NCBI GenBank assembly: GCA_002842495.1 | Contig: PHDB01000015.1 | Location: 1 to 60,422 of the forward strand | DNA from: Bacteroidetes bacterium HGW-Bacteroidetes-6 | GTDB lineage: Bacteria; Bacteroidota; Bacteroidia; Bacteroidales; DTU049 | DNA: 60,422 nt | Direction: 5' to 3' | Shown: positions 7,679-16,078 of the stretch, in pieces | Layout of the letters: every line of letters begins with the position of its first letter | How positions within the stretch are numbered: position 1 is the first letter of the stretch | Notes under the pieces: generated by a model | What the model was told of the DNA's origin: nothing | What the model saw: the letters and a program-made list of their open reading frames with translations, nothing else | Database searches by the model: none | Translations under genes and position numbers: made by a program

Positions 7679-7816
7679 AGCACATAACGTTTGGCGGTAT
7701 GGGCAGTAAGGGATTGCGGGCGATTTCCTGTAAAGTTACACGAAAAGTTGAAGCGGGCTACAACCCTTCGCATAGCAATGAAACCCTTATTGGCTATACA
7801 GCGTGCTGTGCGTGCG
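7679..7816 (-). repeat. Palindromic spacer B between island genes (attC-like)
   Basis: Noncoding spacer downstream of the Shedu gene. On the minus strand it ends GCCAAACGTTATGTGCTATA, the mirror of the ACAGCACATAAC start of spacer A, and carries the same 21-bp internal core (7711-7731). ATAAGGG (inside) and CCCTTA pair as inner arms. Together the two spacers delimit the membrane-protein gene as one cassette-like unit. Origin as integron-like or other mobile cassette is inference. Confidence 0.5.
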
Positions 7817-7828
7817 TTCTTTTTTTTG

Positions 7829-9097
7829 TCATTTGGTCTTCATTACTTTTTGTAAACTTTCAATTTTAATCTGCAATTCATCAAATGTCAATATCTCGAC
7901 ATCTCTACTATTAGATCGGAAGAGTTCAAACGAATATTTTTTACTCTCGTCAAGGTCTTTAGTTGAGCCGATAAGTACAACACATTTTGAATTGAAAGTC
8001 TCAAAATTCCCTTTGTTTTTAGACTTACCTTTTAAGGTGTAAAACTCTTTTTGAAAATTGTCTCTTTGATTTAGAACTTGAACAATACATCCAGTTAAAT
8101 CTTTTGTTGCACTAAAAACATCTTCTCCACGATACGTGGTACTTTCAAAAAGTTTTGTTTTATGTGTTTTTATCTCTAAAAAGGAAATATTATCACTCAA
8201 GCTATTTTTTATTAAGAAATCGTTGAATTTTCCATTCCTATTATCTATTGTCTTTCCACCCACATAGGCTTCACGTTTGAAAAGAATTACTGGTTGTGCA
8301 AAAATTGAAGAAAATATCCAACTGTTGTCTCGTAAAAATTCTTGCCATTGTTTTTCTAAACTCTCTCCATCAGTTTTAAGTGCTATTAAAGTCTTGAATT
8401 TTTTTAAAGTTTCTTGAATATATTTAATGTCAACAATTTCTTTTGTTTTTGCCAGCGCATCTTTTGTTAAAAAGTCTGTACCTAAAGAGAGTTTATCAAA
8501 TAAGTCCTTAATAGCGTATTTATCAGAATCAGAAAATTCGTCAATTGTGTTGCCCCATGAAGCTAATGAAGTCGCAAGAGCATTTGCTATATATGTTTTT
8601 GAAGGTTCAGCAATTGTCGAAGGGAAAAGATTGTGAAGGTTAACTTTTAAAACATAGTCAACTTCGCTTTTATTTTTTTTGAAAATACTGCTAAATGAGT
8701 CTTGAAGTGTTTCTAAGCTTTTTTCATTTAGAAATAGTTTCTTGTCAGGTAAATCTAAGGCCACTTTTCCACCTTTTTCGATAATCACTTCTTCAATATC
8801 ATGATTATCATTAAGGTAAAAGGAAAAAGGATTCAATGTTTTTGTAAATCCCCAGCCGAAGTTTACTGATTTAACTACACCAACTGGTAATTTGCCTTTG
8901 AAACCTTTATAAATAAACCTTTTTATTGTAGTATATTTTTGTCCACCTTCAAATCCTCTTGGATAATGAATAATTTGGTCGGATTTTTTATAAATCTCAC
9001 TTGAAATCTGTTGAATCTTGTTAGCAGTGTCGTAATAATAGAGAACCTTTTTAGTAGCTGCATCTATTTCAACTTTTTCGCCTTTAAAATCTGCCAT
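7829..9097 (-). CDS. sduA: Shedu-type anti-phage nuclease (DUF4263), 422 aa
   Basis: ATG at 9097 (MADFKGEKVEIDAATKKVLY). The N-terminal ~230 residues form a beta-rich and helical regulatory region. Residues about 245-400 match the DUF4263 domain of Shedu: 'LEKQWQEFLRDNSWIFSSIF', 'REAYVGGKTIDNRNGKFNDF', 'NISFLEIKTHKTKLF' and 'CIVQVLNQRDNF'. The D of FNDF, the E and K of FLEIKTHK and the later Gln form the PD-(D/E)xK-type active site. Shedu is a known single-gene defence system whose nuclease acts on DNA and protects against phage. Usual length is about 350-420 aa, so this copy is full length and intact. It lies in an AT-rich island, has a 127-base leader with inverted repeats and a second copy of a neighbouring gene's promoter upstream. 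Confidence 0.87.
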   Translation of the reverse strand: MADFKGEKVEIDAATKKVLYYYDTANKIQQISSEIYKKSDQIIHYPRGFEGGQKYTTIKRFIYKGFKGKLPVGVVKSVNFGWGFTKTLNPFSFYLNDNHDIEEVIIEKGGKVALDLPDKKLFLNEKSLETLQDSFSSIFKKNKSEVDYVLKVNLHNLFPSTIAEPSKTYIANALATSLASWGNTIDEFSDSDKYAIKDLFDKLSLGTDFLTKDALAKTKEIVDIKYIQETLKKFKTLIALKTDGESLEKQWQEFLRDNSWIFSSIFAQPVILFKREAYVGGKTIDNRNGKFNDFLIKNSLSDNISFLEIKTHKTKLFESTTYRGEDVFSATKDLTGCIVQVLNQRDNFQKEFYTLKGKSKNKGNFETFNSKCVVLIGSTKDLDESKKYSFELFRSNSRDVEILTFDELQIKIESLQKVMKTK

Positions 9098-9135
9098 GTT
9101 ATTTGTTCATTAGTTTCTGTTTACTTAGTAGCTAC

Positions 9136-9155
9136 GTGTCTTTTTAGAAAGACAC
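9136..9155. promoter_or_regulatory. Perfect hairpin in the Shedu leader
   Basis: GTGTCTTT, loop TTAG, AAAGACAC: an 8-bp perfect inverted repeat with a 4-base loop, 39 bases upstream of the Shedu ATG. It would form in the mRNA leader if transcription starts at the duplicated promoter. It has no T tract on the minus strand, so it is more likely a leader structure or protein site than a terminator. Confidence 0.5.
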
Positions 9156-9163
9156 ACAACTCC

Positions 9164-9180
9164 AACCCCAATATTGGGTT
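9164..9180. promoter_or_regulatory. Operator-like palindrome upstream of Shedu
   Basis: The core CCCAATATTGGG at 9167-9178 is a perfect 12-bp palindrome with AAC / GTT flanks (one extra C on the left). It lies 50 bases downstream of the duplicated -7 box, where a bound repressor would block transcription of Shedu. No regulator gene is seen nearby. Confidence 0.45.
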
Positions 9181-9228
9181 ACTCTTCCTTTTTAGGGTGT
9201 ATAACCATACTTTTCCATTTTCTCTCCC

Positions 9229-9282
9229 CACAAATTTAAAAACAAATCCCAATCCACAACACTTTTTTTACAAAATATTTCC
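9229..9282 (-). repeat. Second copy of the TPR-gene promoter region, upstream of Shedu
   Basis: This 54-base segment matches 10572-10626 with only a few substitutions and a one-base gap. On the minus strand it keeps TTG, an 18-base gap and TAAATTTG (9238-9231), the Bacteroidota -33/-7 pattern. It therefore can drive the Shedu gene with a leader of about 127 bases. It marks the right edge of the accessory island. Confidence 0.75.
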
Positions 9283-9377
9283 CTACACCTTTACAATTTG
9301 AATTCAATGTTGTTTGCAGTGCTTTAACACGACGATACTGAGGTGATAATTGCACTACAATTATCTGTTTATCAGCA

Positions 9378-10511
9378 CTATCTTCCAAAATTGGACGACG
9401 CGGCAGCGTTCATTTTTCCTTCAAGTACCCAAATAACTGCTTTTTGCAGGTCGTCGAGCGGAATATTGTCCACCGACCAGCCATATGGATAAGTGATGTG
9501 AGTTCCGGTTTTCCTGTCTTGTTCGCACAGCAAATGTTTTGCACCGTCCTTTTCAAGTTGAATTGTTTTTTCGACAACAAATCGTCTTTCTATTTTATCG
9601 CCCTCTTTATTCAGTACAAAAACCTTGTATGAAATATCCAGCATTTCCTTGGGTTCAACAAGCGACTTCCAAATTGTTGCAGTATGTCCGTTCCATTCAA
9701 ATTGTGCAACGGCAACGGTTTTCAATTCCATATCTTCTTTTGGTAATTTCCCGTTTTCAAAAGCAATTTGCACTACTTTAAAAACACTGTCGGCTTTTGC
9801 ATATTCTTTGGCTGCATTGTAAGACTTCATCAGCTTGTAGTAAAGCTCGTAGTTTTCGTTGTCGATTTCAATTGCCTGAGTGTATGCTTTTGCCGATTTT
9901 AAATAGTCTTTGGTGAAGGTATATTCAAGCTGGCCGATGCTCTTTAGGGTTGCTTTGTAATAACTGTTTTCAGGAGGAACATTCTCAAGTGCAACGTAGT
10001 ATAAACCCAGCGCCTTTTCGAATTCCTGTTTTTCGTGATAGCAGTAGGCTACCCAGAAGAAAGGCTCGCCGTAGGTGTTCGGAAGTTCAATTGCCTGCTC
10101 AAACACTTCCAAAGCCTTATCGTTCTTTCCTTGATATTTATAAATCACCCCCTTCTGATTCATGAATTCCTGATTGGTTGGCTCCTTACTTAAGGCAATT
10201 TCAACTTCTTCCATAGCATCGTTGTATTTTTCCAAGTAGAACAATGAAAGCCCTTTATGAAAATGAACCAGGCCATCGTCAAGTCCTTTTTTCATTGCCA
10301 TGTCGTACAACTCAATAGCCTTGTTGTCGTTTTCGAGTTGAAAAAAAGCAAACCCCACCATGTATAATTCTTCGGGCGATAATTTGTTGGCTTTTTTTTC
10401 GAACTTCACAAGCTCCTGATAGTCCCTGCTGTTGAATAACTCCGATACGGTCTGGGAGTTCGAAAACGAAAAAAGAAAAACTATTAAAGCGAATGTTGTT
10501 ATAACCTTCAT
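9378..10511 (-). CDS. Exported tetratricopeptide-repeat protein, 377 aa
   Basis: I start at ATG 10511, which gives a clean signal peptide (MKVITTFALIVFLFSFSNSQ); longer in-frame starts lack sense. Residues 25-270 contain about six TPR units (for example 'LYMVGFAFFQLENDNKAIEL', 'GLSLFYLEKYNDAMEEVEIA', 'QKGVIYKYQGKNDKALEVFE', 'ALGLYYVALENV'), a protein-protein interaction array. A C-terminal domain of about 110 residues (KTVAVAQFEWNGHTATIWKS..) is beta-rich and unfamiliar. Probably periplasmic. It has the promoter at 10574-10581 and lies next to the defence island without being part of it. Confidence 0.82.
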   Translation of the reverse strand: MKVITTFALIVFLFSFSNSQTVSELFNSRDYQELVKFEKKANKLSPEELYMVGFAFFQLENDNKAIELYDMAMKKGLDDGLVHFHKGLSLFYLEKYNDAMEEVEIALSKEPTNQEFMNQKGVIYKYQGKNDKALEVFEQAIELPNTYGEPFFWVAYCYHEKQEFEKALGLYYVALENVPPENSYYKATLKSIGQLEYTFTKDYLKSAKAYTQAIEIDNENYELYYKLMKSYNAAKEYAKADSVFKVVQIAFENGKLPKEDMELKTVAVAQFEWNGHTATIWKSLVEPKEMLDISYKVFVLNKEGDKIERRFVVEKTIQLEKDGAKHLLCEQDRKTGTHITYPYGWSVDNIPLDDLQKAVIWVLEGKMNAAASSNFGR

Positions 10512-10571
10512 AGATCTTTGTTTTTGCATTATCAGCAACACTGTTGAAGCCCATCGCAATGTAAGCTTAAA

Positions 10572-10626
10572 CACAAATTTAAAAAACAAATCGCACCTTA
10601 CAACAATTTTTTTACAAAATATTTCC
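10572..10626 (-). promoter_or_regulatory. Promoter of the TPR gene (original copy of the duplicated segment)
   Basis: On the minus strand TTG, a 19-base gap and TAAATTTG (10581-10574) fit the Bacteroidota sigma consensus (TTTG, 19-21, TAnnTTTG). Transcription would begin about 60 bases before the ATG at 10511. A near-identical 54-base copy lies at 9229-9282. Confidence 0.65.
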
Positions 10627-10816
10627 ATCGTTTCCGGAGATTGATAGGATTAACAGGCTGATATTCGTGTCAATAGTCAGGATGATGAATTCACAATATT
10701 CTATTTTGTCACAAAATATTTTCATACCGAAAACTGATTTTAAAGTGGCAGCAAAAGAATAATTTTTACATTAGCTTCGCTGATATGCTGCGGGGTTTTA
10801 TCCGGCAGAGACTAAA

Positions 10817-12124
10817 ATGCGCTTTATGATGAAATGGTTTGCTGTTTGGGTTGCATTTTTAATTGCTGTTCATGTGTCGGGACAAAACAGCTTCAAAGCG
10901 AGGTTGTTGTTCCGGAACGATTCTACACCCGTTTCGTATGCTGCTATCAGGCTTTCAGGAACCGAAGTATATGCCGAAACCAATTTCGAAGGCAAATTCG
11001 AACTGGTGGTTCCCAAAGGCATGAAAGTGCTGCAACTCGAAGTTTTCGCCATCGGGCTGCGTGACACCGTGGCTTGTTTGGCAACTGCACAAGGGCAACT
11101 GCTGTTTATCGACAGGCCTTCGTTGCCGCTGGGTGTTGTAAACATCGAAGGCTATACGGCCAGGGGGATTGTGGAAAAAGCTGTAGCCATGATTCCGGTC
11201 AATTATACCGATTCAAGTTTTGCTGCGTTTACATTTGTCCGGAGATATATGAAGGTAAACAACAAATTCAGAAATCTGATTGAAGCCCGGATGGTTGTTT
11301 TATATCTGCTCAAAACCCGCAAAAAAAATCAAACTCCCGAATACGGATTCTGTGTTCAAAACATCCGGCGGAGTCCTTTTAGCTATGTTATCGACGATTT
11401 CAAATATGGTCGCGATATTTTGTATTTTCTCACTCAGGATCCGGTGTACAATGTGAGCTTAAGCGCGCTCAACCCCAACGCATTCGATTATTACAACTTT
11501 TCGTTCGACAGCACCTCGAACGATTCGGTTTATGTGATCAGGTATTCGTGCTCCGATTTTTCGAGCGAAAGCCACGGACTGGAAAATTTTCTGGAATTGG
11601 GAATGGAAGGCGAAGGAACCGAGAAAGGTTGCCTGGTAATAGACGCGGAAACATTTGCGTTCAAGCGCATTGAACGGATATCGGAGCGAAATCCCAACTA
11701 TCACTATCCCAAAAACAACAATTGTCTTTTACCTTCACGAAAATATTTTGTCGAATTTGTTCAGGGAACGCTCGTTTCGGAATACAAAGAGCGGAATGGC
11801 AAGTGGTTTCTGACATTTCAGGGACACCAACACACCAACGACTATTTCGATATGTTCACCGGCAAAAAGATTTATTCCATTTCAGATGTAACGGAATGGC
11901 ATTGCGACAGCGTTACGCATTTTATTCCTACGTCTATGGCCGGGAAATTTGTCAGCGACACTTCGCTCACGGCCGAAGAATACAGTTACAATCCTTCGCA
12001 ATGGACCTTTGCCGATTCCATCTGCTATTATTTTTACACAGCGAACGAAGTGTTCAACAGCCTTGGAGCGGGCATTCTTCCCGAGCAGATTTTTTCCGAA
12101 GGCGGAAAGCGCTTGCAGAAATAA
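10817..12124 (+). CDS. Carboxypeptidase-regulatory-like domain protein, 435 aa
   Basis: ATG at 10817 (MRFMMKWFAVWVAFLIAVHV) opens a signal peptide ending near 'VSGQ'. Residues 24-110 are a CarboxypepD_reg-like beta-sandwich ('RNDSTPVSYAAIRLSGTEVY', 'ETNFEGKFELVVP'), often found at the start of Bacteroidota outer-membrane proteins. The remainder resembles the DUF5686-like or uncharacterised outer-membrane-associated region without the full beta-barrel. A weak -7-like TAGCTTCG lies at 10772-10779. Probably periplasmic or outer-membrane-attached; precise role unknown. It is convergent with the next gene. Confidence 0.75.
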   Translation: MRFMMKWFAVWVAFLIAVHVSGQNSFKARLLFRNDSTPVSYAAIRLSGTEVYAETNFEGKFELVVPKGMKVLQLEVFAIGLRDTVACLATAQGQLLFIDRPSLPLGVVNIEGYTARGIVEKAVAMIPVNYTDSSFAAFTFVRRYMKVNNKFRNLIEARMVVLYLLKTRKKNQTPEYGFCVQNIRRSPFSYVIDDFKYGRDILYFLTQDPVYNVSLSALNPNAFDYYNFSFDSTSNDSVYVIRYSCSDFSSESHGLENFLELGMEGEGTEKGCLVIDAETFAFKRIERISERNPNYHYPKNNNCLLPSRKYFVEFVQGTLVSEYKERNGKWFLTFQGHQHTNDYFDMFTGKKIYSISDVTEWHCDSVTHFIPTSMAGKFVSDTSLTAEEYSYNPSQWTFADSICYYFYTANEVFNSLGAGILPEQIFSEGGKRLQK

Positions 12125-12163
12125 GGGATGGTGTGGGATTTTATCGGTTGTATTTGTTCAATA

Positions 12164-12895
12164 TCAAGGCTCTTCGCAAATACAATCAACATCAACAAAC
12201 AGTTCTCTAAAATAATCTTCGAAAAAATATGAATTATAACTGTGGAAAATGACCCCATTGGCGTGGTTCCACCAACCAAACAGCATGATATCGACACGGG
12301 CGTATTCCAGTGCTTTGTCCGAAAACAATTTCTCTTTGAATCGGGCTTCTACTTCGTCGGGATAGGCGTTGTTTGCCTTCATTTCTTCGTTCAGACAAAA
12401 CCAGGCATGAATCATTTTATGGCCTCCATCAATCAGCGCTTCCCGGTAGAAATTGCAGAGGCTATCGGTGGTTTCGAATGCCAGCAAACTGTCGGGGGTG
12501 GAGTAGGCCAGAAGCGTTAAATGGCGCAAGCGGCAAGCTTCGTTCACTTCTCTGATGCGTTCATCGCGTATCTGATTCCAGAAATCGTTGTTGATAAATG
12601 GAAGTGCAGTGAGTTTTTTCATGATTGTTGTGCATTCCCTGTCAAGATCCGAAATGCTAAGGTTTTTGGCTTCTTCGAACTTCCAAACGGTTGGATCTAC
12701 TTCAAAATAGGGCAACCACCAGAGCAAATCGAAGGTGTTTTGCAATTGCTCGCGCGAATATTGGGTGGAATCGAAAGTGCCAGTACAGACACACAATTCT
12801 GTATTGTATTCAAATACAGCGTTCTGCGAAACAACAATGCTTTGAACTGACATCAGAAATCCTGCAACGAAAATGGCGATTGAAATGTTCTTCAT
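12164..12895 (-). CDS. Exported hypothetical protein, 243 aa
   Basis: ATG at 12895 gives the signal peptide MKNISIAIFVAGFLMSVQSI..VSQ; earlier in-frame codons lie in repeat sequence. The mature protein is acidic, rich in Trp, Phe and Tyr, with Cys pairs near each end ('ELCVCTG' after the signal peptide and 'VDCICEEP' at the C-terminus) that could form disulfides. 'HKMIHAWFCLNEEM' and 'ARVDIMLFGWWNHANGVIFH' look like a buried core. I do not recognise the family. Confidence 0.72.
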   Translation of the reverse strand: MKNISIAIFVAGFLMSVQSIVVSQNAVFEYNTELCVCTGTFDSTQYSREQLQNTFDLLWWLPYFEVDPTVWKFEEAKNLSISDLDRECTTIMKKLTALPFINNDFWNQIRDERIREVNEACRLRHLTLLAYSTPDSLLAFETTDSLCNFYREALIDGGHKMIHAWFCLNEEMKANNAYPDEVEARFKEKLFSDKALEYARVDIMLFGWWNHANGVIFHSYNSYFFEDYFRELFVDVDCICEEP

Positions 12896-13132
12896 GAAAA
12901 ATATTTTTTGTTTTTTAGACACGATGAATCGCGTCTCTACGGTTGTTTTTTTGTCGCGCAAATTCAAATGCGCTATTGAGCCTAATCCCCTACGGGGAAG
13001 TGGAAACAATTTATCAATACTCCCTACCTCTTACTCCTTACTCATCAAATAAGTCGCGATAAATCGCGCCTCTACACTGACCACTGACTACTCACCACTG
13101 ACCACTGGCTACTGAAAACTGGCTACTGACCA
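12896..13132. other. Repeat-rich intergenic stretch
   Basis: The 237 bases between the hypothetical protein and the VWA gene are made mostly of short repeats annotated separately; no coding signal is seen. Confidence 0.6.
12917..13075. repeat. REP-like GCGATAAATCGC / GATGAATCGCGTCTCTAC elements
   Basis: Two copies of a short palindromic element share '(A/T)ATCGCG(T/C)CTCTAC': AGACACGATGAATCGCGTCT at 12917 and GTCGCGATAAATCGCGCCTC at 13053. The type recurs in Bacteroidota intergenic regions from general knowledge. They stand about 135 bp apart in the same direction. Confidence 0.6.
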
Positions 13133-13135
13133 CTA
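13076..13135. repeat. Degenerate ACTGACCACTGGCTACTG tandem repeat
   Basis: A low-complexity run built from 'ctgac(c/t)ac' and 'ctggctactg' words (about 6-10 bp period) runs up to the VWA gene's stop. It looks slippage-derived. It overlaps the end of the VWA gene by 3 bases. Confidence 0.7.
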
Positions 13136-15214
13136 ATAATATCCCTCCCTCTTCCTGATAATCCACTCAGCAGAAACAAGCGCCAGAATAATAATAAGCA
13201 ACCACTTCCAATCGAGCAGATCGATGTATTTGTTCTGACGATAATAGGTGGATTGAATGCGGTTTTCCTGTTCCAGAAAGCGATTGATATTGCTCAGGCT
13301 GTCCGGCGAAACCATCAGGCCTCCGCTTTGAATTGCCAATTGCTGCAACAGGTTGAAGTCGGCTTTCAGACTTGCCAGTTCGGGATTGTACCGATCGACG
13401 GTGATTTTCCCGCTTTGCGAATACGAATATTGTTTGCTTTTCACCTGCGCTGTAAACGAATATTCGCCGGTGCTGAGTTTTCCACAGTTGAGCGAATAGC
13501 CCGAACCGTCGGGAACAAAGCTGTAGCGATATTCGTGTCCGGTATTGTCTTTCATCAACATATCAACAGGTTCGGAGTTGATGAGTTCGTAATTCGAATT
13601 GTAAAGCTCTGCCGCAAAACGAACGGGTTCCATTTCGGAATGGGTGGGCTCGTAAATGACCCTGAACCGGCTTCGATCGGAGTTTTGCGACAAATACTGC
13701 GCTATGCGCGACACAAACGAATCGAACAGGCCAAACGAATTGTTGCGTTGAAAATCGTAAAGTCTCCACCGCCAGATGTTTTCGGCCAGCAAAAAAGCCC
13801 ATCGCTGATTCTGAACCTGGCTGATACAAAGCAATGGCTGCGATGATACCACCGAGCCAATTTTTTGATAGAGCAGAACATCGACGCCTGCGGCAACCGA
13901 ATAATCGCCAAAAGGCGCGGTAAGTGGAGGCATCGATTTTACATATGCGGCTTCCTGTTGAGGTAAAGTGAATAAACCAAAGCCTTCGTTGGCAACAGCA
14001 GTAACCTCGTTCACCGAAGAGCCGCGAACGCGAACGGTTACTCCTGCATTCAGCGCATTTAAAGCTGCAAAATTGGTTTGCGCTCCGGTGATAATCCACA
14101 CAGGAATGCGGGTATGCATAGCCTTGTCGAGCATAATGCTGTTGCGAGCTCCACGCGAGGGAATCTGATGCAGAATCAGCAAGTCGTAGCCCGAAATGTC
14201 ACCTGCATTCGATTCGCCTGTAACCACTTTCACATCGTAATTCAGATTCCCTTCGAGTGTTTTACGGATGGCATTGATATCGGGATGAGGAGCCGCTGCC
14301 ACAATGAGAACTTTCTTCACATCGTCGGCTACATTGAAGTAAAAAACACGCTGGTTGTTCACCACATTTTGCTCGCCGGGTAGCGAAGAAACGGAAACCA
14401 CGATGCGATTAAGCCCTTTCTGCGTTGCAAAGCCCTTGATATTGAAAAGTCTCGAAAACTGATTGCCTTGAATATCCAGCTGCTGATTAAGAATTTCCTT
14501 GTCGTTGTGGGTAACTTTAAGCGATAGTGTTTTGCCATCGGCCTGAGTGGCATTTACTCCGAATTCGATAGGGAAATAATTATTGAAAACCACCTCCCTG
14601 TTTCCTGTAAGCGAAGCCACGGCAACATCGGTGCGGGTCGAAGAATCGCCAAGCGGAACGCAAAACACCGGAGCCTGAATTTGTCCGGCAGCCGACAGCG
14701 GATTGATGCCCGCGTTGTTGATGCCGTCACTCACAAGCACAATACCAATCAGATTTTTATTGATGTAGCGGGTGCGAAGCTCCTGAAAAACATTGCCGAT
14801 ATCGGTAAGCTTACCCGAAAAATCGGTCGAAGGGCCACTTGCCAGCGAATCGCTGAAGTTGTAGCGCACAATTTCGGGCTCTTCGCCGGTGGAGGCAATC
14901 CATTCGTTCAGAATAGCCGGAAAGTTGTTGCGGATATATGCGGAATCGGTTCCCGATACCATCGACAACGAATTGTCGGTTGCAACCACCAACACAGGTT
15001 TGTTGGTTACTTTCAGATTGAGACGAATGAGCGGCTCGAGCAGAAAAAAGGTCAGCAGAAATACAACGACGAAGCGAAACGAGAACATCGCAATCCGGTA
15101 TCCACGCTTAAAACGTTTGGCTTTGCGTCCTGTGTAAAGCGTTAGCGAATAGGCCAACGCAATGGCAACACAAACAACAACAAGCCAAAGCGGATATCCG
15201 GATACGAAGCCCAT
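13133..15214 (-). CDS. VWA-like membrane protein, 693 aa
   Basis: ATG at 15214 (MGFVSGYPLWLVVVCVAIAL). Two N-terminal membrane helices (about residues 8-25 and 44-63) precede a von Willebrand A-like domain: 'VLVVATDNSLSMVSG' with D-x-S-x-S (MIDAS), about residues 75-90, and 'IGIVLVSDGINNAG' about 155-170. An FnIII/Ig-like region and a glutamine-amidotransferase-like segment ('KVLIVAAAPHPDINAI', 'YDLLILHQIPSRG') follow, and a C-terminal helix (WKWLLIIILALVSAEWII) ends it. This architecture is common in Bacteroidota inner-membrane proteins of the BatA/VWA superfamily neighbourhood. It is 6 bases downstream of fabG and is probably co-transcribed with it. Confidence 0.85.
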   Translation of the reverse strand: MGFVSGYPLWLVVVCVAIALAYSLTLYTGRKAKRFKRGYRIAMFSFRFVVVFLLTFFLLEPLIRLNLKVTNKPVLVVATDNSLSMVSGTDSAYIRNNFPAILNEWIASTGEEPEIVRYNFSDSLASGPSTDFSGKLTDIGNVFQELRTRYINKNLIGIVLVSDGINNAGINPLSAAGQIQAPVFCVPLGDSSTRTDVAVASLTGNREVVFNNYFPIEFGVNATQADGKTLSLKVTHNDKEILNQQLDIQGNQFSRLFNIKGFATQKGLNRIVVSVSSLPGEQNVVNNQRVFYFNVADDVKKVLIVAAAPHPDINAIRKTLEGNLNYDVKVVTGESNAGDISGYDLLILHQIPSRGARNSIMLDKAMHTRIPVWIITGAQTNFAALNALNAGVTVRVRGSSVNEVTAVANEGFGLFTLPQQEAAYVKSMPPLTAPFGDYSVAAGVDVLLYQKIGSVVSSQPLLCISQVQNQRWAFLLAENIWRWRLYDFQRNNSFGLFDSFVSRIAQYLSQNSDRSRFRVIYEPTHSEMEPVRFAAELYNSNYELINSEPVDMLMKDNTGHEYRYSFVPDGSGYSLNCGKLSTGEYSFTAQVKSKQYSYSQSGKITVDRYNPELASLKADFNLLQQLAIQSGGLMVSPDSLSNINRFLEQENRIQSTYYRQNKYIDLLDWKWLLIIILALVSAEWIIRKREGYY

Positions 15215-15220
15215 ATTTAA

Positions 15221-15967
15221 TTATAATTGCATTCCACCGCAAACGCTGACGACCTGTCCGGTGACATACGACGAAAGGTCGCATCCGAGAAATACAGCTA
15301 CATCGGCAACATCGGACGGAAGACCAACGCGTTTAAGAGGAATATCTTTTATCCACTGCTCGCGAATTTCGTCGGGCAATTTGGCGGTCATTTCGGTTTC
15401 GATAAAACCAGGAGCAATGGCATTGCAGCGAATGCTACGCGAGCCAAGCTCGGCAGCGATACTTTTTGTAAAACCAATCATTCCGGCTTTCGATGCAGCG
15501 TAGTTCGACTGACCTGCATTTCCTTCGATGCCAACCACCGAACTCATGTTGATGATTGAACCTGAACGCTGTTTCAGCATTACCTTCTGAATAGCTTTGG
15601 TCATATTGAAAACCGACTTGAGGTTGACGGTCAAAACGGCGTCCCAATCTTGTTCGGTCATGCGCATAAGCAGGTTGTCGCGGGTGATACCGGCATTGTT
15701 GACTAAAATGTCAATTTGAGGAAACTCGACCAATATGTCGTTGATGAGAGTTTCGCAATCGTTGAACGACGCAGCGTTGCTTGCAAAAGCTTTGGCTTTT
15801 ACACCCATAGCGGTGAGTTCGGCAACAAACTGCTGAGTTTCTTCATTCACAGCGAGGTCGGTAATAATCACATTGGCACCGTGCCCGGCGTATTTTGTTG
15901 CAATTGCACGTCCGATTCCGCGAGCGGCACCTGTAATGATGGCGGTTTTGCCTTCCAGAAGTTTCAT
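15221..15967 (-). CDS. fabG: 3-oxoacyl-[acyl-carrier-protein] reductase FabG, 248 aa
   Basis: ATG at 15967 (MKLLEGKTAIITGAARGIGR); a TTG two codons earlier is less likely. A complete short-chain dehydrogenase: NAD(P)-binding TGAARGIG (about residues 12-19), 'NNAG' (about 88), catalytic Ser in 'SSVVG', YxxxK in 'SNYAASKAGM'. C-terminal 'APGFIETEMTAKLP' and 'SYVTGQVVSVCGGMQL' are FabG-like. It catalyses NADPH-dependent reduction of 3-oxoacyl-ACP in fatty acid elongation in the cytoplasm. A -7-like box is at 15995-16002. It is followed by the VWA gene after 6 bp. Confidence 0.95.
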   Translation of the reverse strand: MKLLEGKTAIITGAARGIGRAIATKYAGHGANVIITDLAVNEETQQFVAELTAMGVKAKAFASNAASFNDCETLINDILVEFPQIDILVNNAGITRDNLLMRMTEQDWDAVLTVNLKSVFNMTKAIQKVMLKQRSGSIINMSSVVGIEGNAGQSNYAASKAGMIGFTKSIAAELGSRSIRCNAIAPGFIETEMTAKLPDEIREQWIKDIPLKRVGLPSDVADVAVFLGCDLSSYVTGQVVSVCGGMQL

Positions 15968-15994
15968 AATCAAAAAGGTTGTTTAATTGTGCTG

Positions 15995-16002
15995 CAAAGA
16001 TA
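15995..16002 (-). promoter_or_regulatory. -7 box upstream of fabG
   Basis: TATCTTTG on the minus strand (TAnnTTTG consensus), about 28 bases before the fabG ATG. No clear TTTG lies at the expected spacing, so this is a partial match. Confidence 0.4.
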
Positions 16003-16078
16003 GCAATTTCGGCATTTGTGGTTTTGAGTGATAAGTAATTGATTGTCACTCGTTAAAAGCGGAACAATCGCAAGCAGA

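Noticed and set aside
4700..9300. A classical integron with integrase and attI
   Set aside because: No integrase gene or attI is in the window and the palindromic spacers miss the attC consensus by a base at each core.
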